NCBI GenBank assembly: GCA_017996675.1 | Contig: JAGOGN010000050.1 | Location: 1 to 9,293, forward strand | Length of the DNA stretch: 9,293 bases | Source of the DNA: Lachnospiraceae bacterium | GTDB taxonomy: Bacteria > Bacillota_A > Clostridia > Lachnospirales > Lachnospiraceae | Direction: 5' to 3' | In this document: one piece after another, positions 1 through 6,979 of the stretch | Numbering within the stretch: position 1 is the stretch's first letter | Layout of the letters: each line of letters begins with the position of its first letter | Notes under the pieces: model-generated | What the model saw: the letters and a program-made list of their open reading frames with translations, nothing else | Told to the model about the DNA's origin: nothing | Databases searched by the model: none | Program-made: the position numbers and the translations under genes

Positions 1-379
1 TCATAATTTGATCTCGATTATAATCATATTTTGTAGATCCATCCGTTTGTTTGATTTCCGATTTCAAAAATACAGAATCATTCCCTTTTGTAAGAAGTTT
101 TTTTGTTGATTCCTTCAAATCATCAGAAGCAGATTTTGTATTTTTCAGATTGAGGTCCGAAGTCTTTTGCTCAATTTTCGTTTTAGACCCATCAGTTGCA
201 TCCTGTTTATCATAGTAAGCCTTCGAAAGTTTGTAATAGGAGCCCGACTTAATCGCAGCGTACTGTCCGTATAGTTGTGCATTTACTCCAGACTGACTCA
301 TACGACTTCTGCTATTTGAACCTAAACTTGAGAACAAGGTACTAACCGAATCCGTAGTTACACCGTAATAGTTTGTCAT
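1..379 (-). CDS. FliD-like (flagellar cap-related) protein, 3' end cut by window edge
   Basis: The frame is open from an ATG at 379-377 to the left edge, giving 126 residues of N-terminus with no stop. A GGAGGG ribosome site at 385-390 lies five to six bases ahead of the ATG, and the stop of the upstream 551-aa gene is only 12 bases away, so the two are probably one transcript. The protein opens MTNYYGVTTDSVSTLFSSLG, is rich in Ser, Thr, Asn, Gln and Lys, and has no signal peptide or membrane segment. Features such as AAIKSGSYYKLSKAYYDK (41-58), a heptad-like stretch at about 65-97 and KYDYNRDQI near residue 120 resemble small Lachnospiraceae proteins related to the C-terminal part of FliD, the flagellar filament cap. 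That match is from memory. The low-complexity, helix-rich composition also fits flagellin-like export substrates. Function is uncertain because the C-terminus is missing. Confidence 0.7.
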   Translation of the reverse strand, partial: MTNYYGVTTDSVSTLFSSLGSNSRSRMSQSGVNAQLYGQYAAIKSGSYYKLSKAYYDKQDATDGSKTKIEQKTSDLNLKNTKSASDDLKESTKKLLTKGNDSVFLKSEIKQTDGSTKYDYNRDQIM

Positions 380-391
380 AATAATCCCTCC

Positions 392-2047
392 TTACTTTGG
401 AAAATTCAATGACTGAATAATCGTAATAATTTCAACGCTATATAAGTTTCTCTTTCGTATATCGTATAATTTTAATGCATCGTTCACTGACAGTTTATAG
501 GAATCAGTCAATCCTGTTGTCAACTGCCCATACACTTTTGCTGCTTCATTTACAATACCGAGTTTCTTGATTTCTTCCTGCCTGTCTCGATACCTACCTG
601 CGCCTCTAATAAGCGCATCCAGTCCCATTTCATAGTCTTTGTGTTTAAAACAAATTTGATATGCCACAACTTCTTCCTGCAAACTAGACATGATTCTAAT
701 TTTATCTGCAATTGCAGTATCCTCTTCTTTTAGCTTCGCACCAGCAATCACACTATAACTCTCTACGTATTTCTCCTGTCCATACAAATCAAGTGCCGTA
801 GACTTTGTAATTAAGTAACCAGCACCGTTTGTTGCAAGTAAAATCAAGACCAACGTTGAAATAGCCATCACAAAGATTAAAATCACAGGTACTTTCGGTA
901 ATTTAGGTGAACGGTCAATGACTTTCTCTTTCGGAGGCACTGCAGCTTTCCTTGCCTTCGCTTCTGCCTTCTGAGCACTTTTTTGTTGCTTCTTCTCACT
1001 TGCAGCTTTCTTCTTTTCTTCCTTCTTAGCAAGTGCCGCCATCTTCTTTTCCGACTTTTCCTGATCCATTGGGCTGCTATTGTTCTTCGCTAATTCAGTT
1101 AAAAACTCCAGTTCTTCCGGGGTCTCATTTCCAGTCAAAACAATCGAATTATCGGTTTCCGGTTCTTCATCTTCACCAAATAAATGTTTCGCAAGTTTTC
1201 CAAAAAAACTTGGCTCTTGTTGATCCGTTTTATCTTTCTTACTTTTTTTATCTTTCTTCTTTCGTTTCTCCGTATTTGAGTCCTGCAAAGTATCTATATT
1301 AGAACCACTTTGCTCAGCCATGGAAGATAATCCAGCAATTTCCGCTTCTAAATCAAGAAGTTCCCCTGCATCACCTTGAATACGTTCGTGATTATCCTCT
1401 GCTTTTAGCATATTTGCAATATCTGTAAGTTCATCATCTTGATCAGACAATCCCGACAACAAATCTAAAATATCATCATCATTATCCAATGATACTTGTT
1501 TAGCAGGAGGTTTTGGAACAACAGCCAATTCTTCTTCCTCACTCACTTCGTGGACCTCTTCAATTGCAGAACTTACCGTATCTTCGTTTCCCATTGCCTG
1601 ATTCAAACCTTCAAAGAAAGAAAGATCAATTTCATCATTCGTTTCAGATTCTGCTGGCCTCACCAAATTCGCATTGTCATCCACTTGTTCAAAATCTGGT
1701 TCGAGCTCTTCTATTGGTTCAGTCTCTGGCTCCTCAACTGTATGAATCTCACTCTCTTCAGATTCATACTCCTGATTCACTAACTCCTGATCCAACAAAA
1801 GCTCATACTCTGATATTAACTTGTCCGAATGAAAGGAATCCATTTCCTCTTCAAACTGACGAATGAACTCATCTTCGTCTGTTACTTTTTTTGTAAATTC
1901 TCTCTGATTCTTCTTTTCTTTTGTAAGTTCTGGATCGTCTGCCACATCCATCTCCTGGGACATCTGATCGAAAGAAAAATCTTCTTTCTCTTCTCCCTGA
2001 ACCAGTTGTTTTAATAATTGATCCAGATAGTCCTCATTTTTGCTCAA
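392..2047 (-). CDS. Single-pass membrane protein with long acidic cytoplasmic tail, function unknown
   Basis: This 551-aa protein starts at TTG (2047-2045); a strong GGAGGG at 2055-2060 with a 7-base spacer supports that start. Residues 1-260 are very acidic and probably disordered, with short hydrophobic patches (IDLSFFEGL near 140, DDILDLLSGL at 191-200, TDIANMLKA at 208-216). A Lys cluster (261-273), a short amphipathic FFGKLAKHLF (281-290) and a Lys/Ala/Glu-rich helical stretch (333-369) follow. One membrane helix lies at about 386-407. The basic residues before it place the N-terminus inside and the C-terminal 140 residues outside. That outer part is helical and could be TPR-like (inference). 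I do not recognise a named family, although similar proteins are familiar from Lachnospiraceae. It follows cheV and precedes a FliD-like gene, which suggests a motility or envelope role without proving it. Confidence 0.9.
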   Translation of the reverse strand: MSKNEDYLDQLLKQLVQGEEKEDFSFDQMSQEMDVADDPELTKEKKNQREFTKKVTDEDEFIRQFEEEMDSFHSDKLISEYELLLDQELVNQEYESEESEIHTVEEPETEPIEELEPDFEQVDDNANLVRPAESETNDEIDLSFFEGLNQAMGNEDTVSSAIEEVHEVSEEEELAVVPKPPAKQVSLDNDDDILDLLSGLSDQDDELTDIANMLKAEDNHERIQGDAGELLDLEAEIAGLSSMAEQSGSNIDTLQDSNTEKRKKKDKKSKKDKTDQQEPSFFGKLAKHLFGEDEEPETDNSIVLTGNETPEELEFLTELAKNNSSPMDQEKSEKKMAALAKKEEKKKAASEKKQQKSAQKAEAKARKAAVPPKEKVIDRSPKLPKVPVILIFVMAISTLVLILLATNGAGYLITKSTALDLYGQEKYVESYSVIAGAKLKEEDTAIADKIRIMSSLQEEVVAYQICFKHKDYEMGLDALIRGAGRYRDRQEEIKKLGIVNEAAKVYGQLTTGLTDSYKLSVNDALKLYDIRKRNLYSVEIITIIQSLNFPK

Positions 2048-2054
2048 GAGATTG

Positions 2055-2060
2055 CCCTCC
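2055..2060 (-). promoter_or_regulatory. Ribosome binding site deciding a TTG start
   Basis: GGAGGG lies 7 bases before TTG at 2047-2045. The next in-frame ATG is far inside the protein, so this site identifies the TTG as the start of the 551-aa gene. Confidence 0.8.
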
Positions 2061-2067
2061 TATTCGT

Positions 2068-2115
2068 AAAAAAGTGCCTCAAATCGCCCAACACTTAGGG
2101 AAAGCTTTGAGACAC
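2068..2115 (-). terminator. Rho-independent terminator after cheV
   Basis: In the minus-strand RNA, GUGUCUCAAA (2115-2106) pairs over 10 bp with UUUGAGGCAC (2083-2074) and is followed by six U (2073-2068). The single odd pair is a G-U wobble on this strand but a C/A mismatch on the plus strand, so the element is built for minus-strand transcripts. The 22-base loop may hold a small CCC/GGG stem. It starts 9 bases after the cheV stop and ends 7 bases before the ribosome site of the next gene. Confidence 0.85.
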
Positions 2116-2124
2116 CTTTGCTAT

Positions 2125-3033
2125 TTACTTGCTTAATTTTCTGTCAATCAACTGATCAATTGCCTCTACTAATTTACCGATCTCTGGTTTGGTCAGCTGT
2201 GCATCAGCTCCAAGCTGCTCCCCTTTTCTTCTCATTTCCTCATTCACCAAGGAAGAGAAAATAACAACAGGCATCGTTTTCATATCTTCATCTGTTTTAA
2301 TTAGCTTTGTCAGACGATGTCCATCCATCAATGGCATCTCAATATCAGTGATTACCAAATGAACGTCTTCGTGTATCGTTCCAGCAGCTTTTCTTTCACT
2401 TAAATAATCCCATGCTTCTTTACCATTATTCATAATATGAAGCGAAGTATATCCTGCACGTTTCAGACAATCTACAATCAATCTAGACAGAAGTGGTGAA
2501 TCTTCAGCTATCAATACTGGTGATTCTTTTCGATCTCTGCCTTGGAAGTTCTCAATATCAGATATTTTCAGTCCAGTTTCCGGACTAATATCTGTAACAA
2601 TTTTCTCGAAATCTAAAATAACAATTAATTTACCATCCATCTTAATGACACCGGTTGATACACCATTATTCTCTGCATTAATTGTAGAGTCAGGTTTAAT
2701 AATATCAGCCCATGAAATTCGGTGGATTCCAACGACTTTATCTACATGGAATGCAATATTCAGCTTATTAAAATTCGTAATAATGAACAATCCCTGTTCT
2801 GTCCTGTCATGAAGACCGAGGCTTTCCTTTAAATTAATTACGGTAATCATAATATCACGAGGCATAAAGATTCCTTCTACACAATAGTGTGCATTCGGAA
2901 TTGGCGTAACTGGCTGATACTGTAAGATCTCTCGAATCTTTGCTACATTAATTCCATAATGATTATCCCCTAGTGTGAATTCCAGTATCTCAACTTCATT
3001 CGTCCCATTTTCCAATAAAATATTTGTCTCCAT
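2125..3033 (-). CDS. cheV: Chemotaxis coupling protein CheV (CheW domain plus receiver domain)
   Basis: This 302-aa protein links chemoreceptors to the CheA kinase in the cytoplasm. Its receiver domain takes phosphate from CheA and takes part in adaptation (known for the family). Residues about 13-150 form a CheW-like domain (EILEFTLGDNHYGINVAKIREI and the GIFMPRD...VINL core). Residues about 172-300 form a receiver domain with the acidic pair E177/D178, phospho-acceptor D230 in ITDIEMP, the S260/S261 switch position and K282 in TKPE. The length is typical of CheV. The ATG at 3033-3031 has GGGAGG at 3040-3045. The gene has its own extended -10 promoter and a terminator, so it can act as a single-gene unit. 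No cheA, cheY or receptor gene lies in the window. Confidence 0.96.
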   Translation of the reverse strand: METNILLENGTNEVEILEFTLGDNHYGINVAKIREILQYQPVTPIPNAHYCVEGIFMPRDIMITVINLKESLGLHDRTEQGLFIITNFNKLNIAFHVDKVVGIHRISWADIIKPDSTINAENNGVSTGVIKMDGKLIVILDFEKIVTDISPETGLKISDIENFQGRDRKESPVLIAEDSPLLSRLIVDCLKRAGYTSLHIMNNGKEAWDYLSERKAAGTIHEDVHLVITDIEMPLMDGHRLTKLIKTDEDMKTMPVVIFSSLVNEEMRRKGEQLGADAQLTKPEIGKLVEAIDQLIDRKLSK

Positions 3034-3070
3034 TATATTCCTCCCATGACATTCGTAACTAGATACCTAA

Positions 3071-3080
3071 ATTATAGCAC
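3071..3080 (-). promoter_or_regulatory. Extended -10 promoter of cheV
   Basis: TGC followed by a perfect TATAAT (3076-3071) lies 38 bases before the cheV ATG. No good -35 hexamer is present at the right distance, which is compatible with an extended -10 promoter. The predicted transcription start is near 3064, giving a leader of about 30 bases that includes the ribosome site. Confidence 0.7.
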
Positions 3081-3102
3081 AGTATACACGAAAAATACAC
3101 AA

Positions 3103-3813
3103 TTATTTTACATTTACAACATAGCTTGTTTTATCTTTCTTAACAATAAAATCCACCTTTGTAAGTGCTTCTTGCTTTTGTTCTGACACTTGGAAAAAAA
3201 GCGTGGTATCTAACTTTTCCCCTGCTGCCATTGATTTTTGTATTGTAGTTAAATCATTATCTAAAATAGTGACCATGCTTCCACTCTCTGCTTTTCCATT
3301 TACCTGAATCGTAAATCTCATTTCTGATGAAAGAACATCTACCATAATAGGCGCATTTGTTTCATTTGTTAACTGTATATTTAACCACAATAATTTCATT
3401 CCTTCAGAAGGTGTAATATCAAAAGCACCATTCGCCCCCATAAAACTATCAGCTAGATTGATTCCAGTTATTACTGCATTGATACCAGCAATCCCCATCG
3501 CTTCTTTAGCAGTAACCGACTTTGTGGTAGATCCCGTCTGATTTCCATTTTGATTCGAAGAATCTGTTGGTATGATAGGAGTAACTGGTGTACTCGACTG
3601 TTTGCTTGTCTTCATCTTTTGAATGGTTTCTTCATCTAAGTAAACAAAACCTTTCTTTTGATTACTATTATATTTGGTAACTAAATGCGCAGAATAGCTC
3701 ACGATCGCATCTCGTTCACTTGGCGTCAGTTCAGTCAACTTTTCCGCACAGCCTGACAATACCACTGTAAAAACCGTTAATACGGATAAAAGTAAAATTT
3801 TACGCAATTTCAT
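3103..3813 (-). CDS. Putative lipoprotein with C-terminal Ig-like (DUF4352-like) domain
   Basis: This 236-aa protein starts with a lipoprotein signal peptide: basic MKLRK, a hydrophobic core, then lipobox LSGC with the modified cysteine at C22. It should therefore be anchored to the outer face of the cell membrane. A short helical segment (PSERDAIVSYSAHLVTKYN, 31-49) is followed by a Ser/Thr/Gln/Asn-rich linker (about 68-99). A beta-rich domain at about 100-236 (MKLLWLNIQLTNETNAPIMV) has the style of the DUF4352-type extracellular fold. That assignment is from sequence style only. The ATG at 3813-3811 has GGAGGG at 3821-3826. It lies 69 bases after the sensor kinase gene with its own promoter between them. 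A position next to a sensor kinase could mean an accessory or target role, but nothing in the sequence proves this. Confidence 0.88.
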   Translation of the reverse strand: MKLRKILLLSVLTVFTVVLSGCAEKLTELTPSERDAIVSYSAHLVTKYNSNQKKGFVYLDEETIQKMKTSKQSSTPVTPIIPTDSSNQNGNQTGSTTKSVTAKEAMGIAGINAVITGINLADSFMGANGAFDITPSEGMKLLWLNIQLTNETNAPIMVDVLSSEMRFTIQVNGKAESGSMVTILDNDLTTIQKSMAAGEKLDTTLFFQVSEQKQEALTKVDFIVKKDKTSYVVNVK

Positions 3814-3834
3814 TTGAATGCCCTCCGTATGGTC

Positions 3835-3863
3835 ATTTTATCATTATTATCTGACACCTTCAA
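3835..3863 (-). promoter_or_regulatory. Sigma-A-type promoter of the lipoprotein gene
   Basis: -35 TTGAAG (3863-3858), a 17-base spacer, and TGA plus TAAAAT (3840-3835) form an extended -10 promoter. The predicted start near 3828 leaves a leader of about 15 bases that begins just before the ribosome site. There is no terminator after the kinase gene, so read-through from the two-component operon is also possible. Confidence 0.65.
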
Positions 3864-3882
3864 GCAATAATTTAATTTCCTA

Positions 3883-5370
3883 TTAAATACTTTCTTTTCC
3901 ATCTAATTCAAACCAGAATTCAACACCGTCCGCATAATTTATCACTCCACATTCCTGATTAAAGGAATCCATGATTGCCTTCACGATTGAAAGACCAATT
4001 CCACTTCCACCATACTCTCTGGTTCTTGCTTTATCTACCTTATAGAACTTCTCCCAAATTCTGGCTATATCTTCCGCCGGAATATTTAATCCCGTATTAA
4101 ATACGCTTACCCGAACTTTATGTTCTATTCCAGTAATTTTTACTTCAATATTTTTTTCACCAGAAACATGATGAATGGCATTATTAATATAGTTTGTAAA
4201 GGCCTCTTCTACCTTAAATTCATCCGCCCACACATATACCGGACTTTCCTGTTCAAAAAACAAATGGATTCCTTCTTGCTCAATAATCAAATTAGAAACA
4301 TTTAACACACTTTTAATCATTTCTGCCAGATCAAATCGTTCCATAACGACTCCCTGGTTTCCCTGTTCGATTTCATTTAAGGTCAAAAGTTTCTGTACCA
4401 TATCGTTCATCTTTCTTGCTTCGTTCATGATGACATCACAATATAGCTTTCGACTTTCCTCATCATCCATAACACATTCCTGTAAGCCTTCTGCATATCC
4501 TCGGATTAATGCAATTGGAGTTTTCAGTTCATGAGAAACATTGGATATAAATTCTGTACGCATCCGTTCCACGTTCATTCGGTGTTCGTTATCAAGTAAC
4601 AATTCATTATTTGCACTTTTTAACTCCGACATATTTTTTTCCAGTTCTCTGGCCATGAGGTTCATATGCTCACCTAGCATATCCAATTCATTTTTGTGTC
4701 TGCTTTCATATTTGCAATCAAAATCCAGATTAGACATTCTCTCTGCAATTTGTGTAAGCTTTCTAACTGGTTTTGTTACCTTTCGTGCAGCTAAATTAAC
4801 AATAATTATACTGGCAAAAATAGCCAACATCCCCACATACATTAGAAAAGTATTCGAAACCTGTACACTTTCTTTAATACCAGATAAAGGCGTACGTAAC
4901 ATAATAAGATTGCCGTCTCCGATCATCCCCCACAAAATCATGTAATCAGAATCCAGTCGTGCATCTCTTACCTGCTCAATACGATATGATTTTTTTTGAA
5001 GCTCCTTTAAAACATCCTGTCTGGCTGATTCCTGAAACATCAGTGCACGAAATTGCGCAACAAGTCGTTCGGGGTCTGCAGCGGTAGAAATCAGGACATT
5101 TTCTTTTCCATCTTCCGTTTTCATAATTAAAACAGCAATATTACTTTTTGAGCTTAACTTCTCCACTTGTACGGTAGCCTCATCGTCGTAAATATCACGC
5201 TTTTTTAAGTAAGTATCCAGCTCTGTATATCCGCTAACCAGCATTCTTTTCTTTGTTTCCATGTAATAAGGTTCTAAAAAGAGGGAGTTAATGACTCCAC
5301 ATGCTAATAAAGTACCGATTACAATTGCGCTGATTAACAGTGCCATCTGTCGTGTTAAAGAATATTTCAT
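3883..5370 (-). CDS. Membrane sensor histidine kinase (HAMP, HisKA, HATPase)
   Basis: This 495-aa protein senses an unknown extracellular signal and phosphorylates the response regulator encoded just upstream. Membrane helices at about 7-31 and 173-195 enclose a sensor region of about 140 residues outside the cell. A HAMP linker lies at about 196-248, the dimerisation/phosphotransfer domain carries H280 in SHELKTP, and an ATPase domain follows. That domain has an N-box (FTNYINNAIHH, 391-401), a G1-type box VFNTGLNIP (423-431), an F-box (IWEKFYKVDKAR) and a G2 box GGSGIGLSIVKAI (454-466). G1 carries N425 where classical kinases have Asp. VFNTG is, as I recall, a common variant in VanS-like clostridial kinases, so I do not read it as a defect. 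GGAG lies 5 bases before the ATG, in the 12-base gap after the regulator stop. The two are surely co-expressed. The signal is unknown. Confidence 0.95.
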   Translation of the reverse strand: MKYSLTRQMALLISAIVIGTLLACGVINSLFLEPYYMETKKRMLVSGYTELDTYLKKRDIYDDEATVQVEKLSSKSNIAVLIMKTEDGKENVLISTAADPERLVAQFRALMFQESARQDVLKELQKKSYRIEQVRDARLDSDYMILWGMIGDGNLIMLRTPLSGIKESVQVSNTFLMYVGMLAIFASIIIVNLAARKVTKPVRKLTQIAERMSNLDFDCKYESRHKNELDMLGEHMNLMARELEKNMSELKSANNELLLDNEHRMNVERMRTEFISNVSHELKTPIALIRGYAEGLQECVMDDEESRKLYCDVIMNEARKMNDMVQKLLTLNEIEQGNQGVVMERFDLAEMIKSVLNVSNLIIEQEGIHLFFEQESPVYVWADEFKVEEAFTNYINNAIHHVSGEKNIEVKITGIEHKVRVSVFNTGLNIPAEDIARIWEKFYKVDKARTREYGGSGIGLSIVKAIMDSFNQECGVINYADGVEFWFELDGKESI

Positions 5371-5382
5371 ATGATCTCCATT

Positions 5383-6060
5383 TTATTCTACTTCAAATTT
5401 ATAGCCCATTCCCCAGATTGTTTTAATATAAGAACCTTTATCTCCCATTTTGCTACGTAATTTTTTAACATGAGTATCGATTGTTCTTGCATCGCCAAAA
5501 TAATCATAATTCCATACATGATTTAAGATCTTTTCACGCGAAAGAGCAATTCCTTCGTTTTCCATAAAAAAGGTCAGCAATTCAAATTCTTTGTAACTCA
5601 GTTCTACATTCGCCCCATCAATAGTTACCAAATGTGCCACCCTGTTAATTTCAATTCCTCCAATACTAAGAAGATCCTCTCCTGTAAGTTTATTGGATCG
5701 TCTTAAAATCGCATCCACTCGTGCAGATAATATTCTTGGACTAAATGGCTTTGCAATATATTCATCTACGCCTAATTCAAAGCCTAAAAGTTCGTCTGCT
5801 TCCGTTGATTTGGCTGTCAGCATAATGATTGGCACTTTCGATGTCGTCCTTACTTCCTTGCACACTTCCCAACCATTTAATTTTGGCATCATAACATCCA
5901 AAATAATTAATGAAATAGAAGAATCCTCATAAAACTTATCTAATGCGACTTCACCATTCTCTGCCTCAATTACATCGTAATCTTTCTTCACCAAAAAATC
6001 TTTAACCAGTTTTCTCATTAATGCTTCGTCGTCTACGACCAGAATCTTGATCTTTTCCAT
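5383..6060 (-). CDS. OmpR/PhoB-family response regulator
   Basis: This 225-aa cytoplasmic transcription factor is controlled by phosphorylation. The receiver domain (about 4-118) has acidic residues D10/D11, phospho-acceptor D55 in LILDVMMP, T82 and K104 (AKPFSP). The winged-helix DNA-binding domain (about 130-223) has the family's transactivation loop and the recognition helix region ARTIDTHVKKLRSKMG, ending with the WGMGYKFE wing. The ATG at 6060-6058 has AGGAGG at 6068-6073. That site overlaps the TAG stop of the preceding 194-aa gene, which points to coupled translation. Its partner is the histidine kinase immediately downstream. The DNA target is not known, and no clear direct repeat for it is obvious in the window. 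Confidence 0.96.
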   Translation of the reverse strand: MEKIKILVVDDEALMRKLVKDFLVKKDYDVIEAENGEVALDKFYEDSSISLIILDVMMPKLNGWEVCKEVRTTSKVPIIMLTAKSTEADELLGFELGVDEYIAKPFSPRILSARVDAILRRSNKLTGEDLLSIGGIEINRVAHLVTIDGANVELSYKEFELLTFFMENEGIALSREKILNHVWNYDYFGDARTIDTHVKKLRSKMGDKGSYIKTIWGMGYKFEVE

Positions 6061-6071
6061 GAAAGAACCTC

Positions 6072-6656
6072 CTAATTATCTCCATTATTTTCTTGAGAAT
6101 TCAATTGCTCCTCTTTTTGCTTCACAGCATCTTCTCTTCGTTGTAATTCCTTTTCCCATTGCTCATATTTATTTATAATTTTACTTTCATAGTTCAAAAT
6201 AGTAGGAACATTGCTTGTAGCACTGAGTGCAAACATTGCAATGATGGTAATTACCAAAAATATATTCATGATTAGCAATGGCTTTCTGGATTTCTCTGAA
6301 ATCTTTATTTCTTCATTGTTCTGCTTGTGTGATGATTTCTCAATCGTTTGAGTTAGATTTTCAGTTGACTGCTGCTTTTGTTCGAGTTGTTTTACAGAAA
6401 TCGGAACAACCTCTTCCTGCATAATAAATGCACTTTCTAATAAAATCGTTTGTAATTCTTTTAAATAACATAAACCAACGGGTGTATGAAACATATCATC
6501 CTGAATTAATTTTAAATAAACCTGTAGCACCGCTTCCGGCCTGTTGGTATTCAATCTTTCCTGAATATATCGAATTCCTTCCAGTTCCTTCGTGGCAGCC
6601 ATTGCTTCTGTTTCAGTTGCAAAGTCAAATCCATCGATAATCCATTCTTTCTTCAT
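6072..6656 (-). CDS. Single-pass membrane protein of unknown function, first gene of a two-component operon
   Basis: This 194-aa protein belongs to no family I can name. Residues 1-80 form a compact, probably cytoplasmic domain (WIIDGFDFATETEAMAATKE, then a helix with EGIRYIQERL and a TPVGLCYLKELQ motif). A polar linker (85-122) leads to basic residues and one membrane helix at about 126-146. The C-terminal 45 residues, predicted outside, form a charged coiled coil (about 157-188). Its stop overlaps the ribosome site of the response regulator gene, so it is almost certainly co-translated with the two-component pair. It may be a third, accessory component of that system (inference). The ATG at 6656-6654 follows AGAAGGGA with a usable spacer. 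The only sequence between it and the upstream gene is a terminator hairpin, so its promoter is unclear. Confidence 0.9.
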   Translation of the reverse strand: MKKEWIIDGFDFATETEAMAATKELEGIRYIQERLNTNRPEAVLQVYLKLIQDDMFHTPVGLCYLKELQTILLESAFIMQEEVVPISVKQLEQKQQSTENLTQTIEKSSHKQNNEEIKISEKSRKPLLIMNIFLVITIIAMFALSATSNVPTILNYESKIINKYEQWEKELQRREDAVKQKEEQLNSQENNGDN

Positions 6657-6680
6657 GTTTAATTCCCTTCTCTATTAGTC

Positions 6681-6715
6681 AAAAAGGCCTGCCTGGATTA
6701 CCGCAGACAGACCTT
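6681..6715 (-). terminator. Rho-independent terminator after the yjfB-like gene
   Basis: In the minus-strand RNA, AAGGUCUGUCUG (6715-6704) pairs over 12 bp without a mismatch (two G-U pairs) with CAGGCAGGCCUU (6695-6684). The loop is 8 bases. The two U ending the stem continue into three more, giving UUUUU in all. The U tract is short, so the terminator may be leaky. The AUG of the 194-aa gene lies 25 bases further on. Confidence 0.8.
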
Positions 6716-6721
6716 CTCCTG

Positions 6722-6898
6722 TTAAACTCTAATGTCAATATTTGTACCCACATCAGGATTTACGGATTGTTCCATCATCTTCGTAATTCCTTCCCCAAGT
6801 TGTTCACAAGTATCCAGACTCTTGCTCATTACAGCAGTCGAAACATCACTCATGACTCTAGTCGAACTCATTGCCATAGAAAGACCTGCAATATCCAT
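6722..6898 (-). CDS. YjfB-family putative motility protein
   Basis: This small gene encodes 58 residues, starting at ATG 6898-6896 and ending at TAA 6724-6722. The ribosome site AGGAGGGG (6903-6910) is excellent. The protein starts MDIAGLSMAMSSTRVMSDVS and ends SVNPDVGTNIDIRV. This matches the YjfB_motility family pattern (MDIAxLSM... ...VNPxLGxxID), known as a short protein of Firmicutes tied to motility by regulation rather than by a defined mechanism. It is amphipathic and helical with no signal peptide. A sigma-D-type promoter and a sigma-A-type promoter lie upstream and a terminator lies 7 bases after the stop, so it is probably a monocistronic member of the flagellar regulon. Confidence 0.88.
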   Translation of the reverse strand: MDIAGLSMAMSSTRVMSDVSTAVMSKSLDTCEQLGEGITKMMEQSVNPDVGTNIDIRV

Positions 6899-6945
6899 AT
6901 TTCCCCTCCTTTTAGCAATTAATAGAACATACTATTATGCTTTAT

Positions 6946-6972
6946 TTATCGGCAAATTTTACTGAAATATTA
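6946..6972 (-). promoter_or_regulatory. Sigma-D (flagellar sigma) type promoter of the yjfB-like gene
   Basis: GCCGATAA (6953-6946) matches the known sigma-28/sigma-D -10 consensus GCCGATAT at seven of eight positions. TAAT (6972-6969) stands in for the -35 TAAA at the correct 15-base spacing. The predicted start near 6938 gives a 40-base leader. The sigma assignment fits a motility gene. Confidence 0.7.
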
Positions 6973-6979
6973 TAGTAAA

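Noticed and set aside
1513..1866. 117-codon plus-strand frame
   Set aside because: It is antisense to the 551-aa gene, which has a strong ribosome site and consistent protein architecture. The frame is open only because of the Glu/Asp/Lys-rich codons opposite.
4080..4110. Asn in place of Asp in the G1 box of the sensor kinase (VFNTG), as a possible dead kinase
   Set aside because: The H-box, N-box, F-box and G2 box are intact, and VFNTG is a variant I recall from active VanS-like clostridial kinases.
4541..4945. 134-codon open frame on the plus strand
   Set aside because: It lies opposite the clearly coding histidine kinase gene, lacks a ribosome site and has no recognisable motif. The same reasoning removes the other plus-strand frames.
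6733..6738. Perfect -35 hexamer TTGACA on the minus strand near the end of the yjfB-like gene
   Set aside because: No -10-like hexamer lies 16-18 bases downstream, so I cannot call a promoter for the two-component operon from it.
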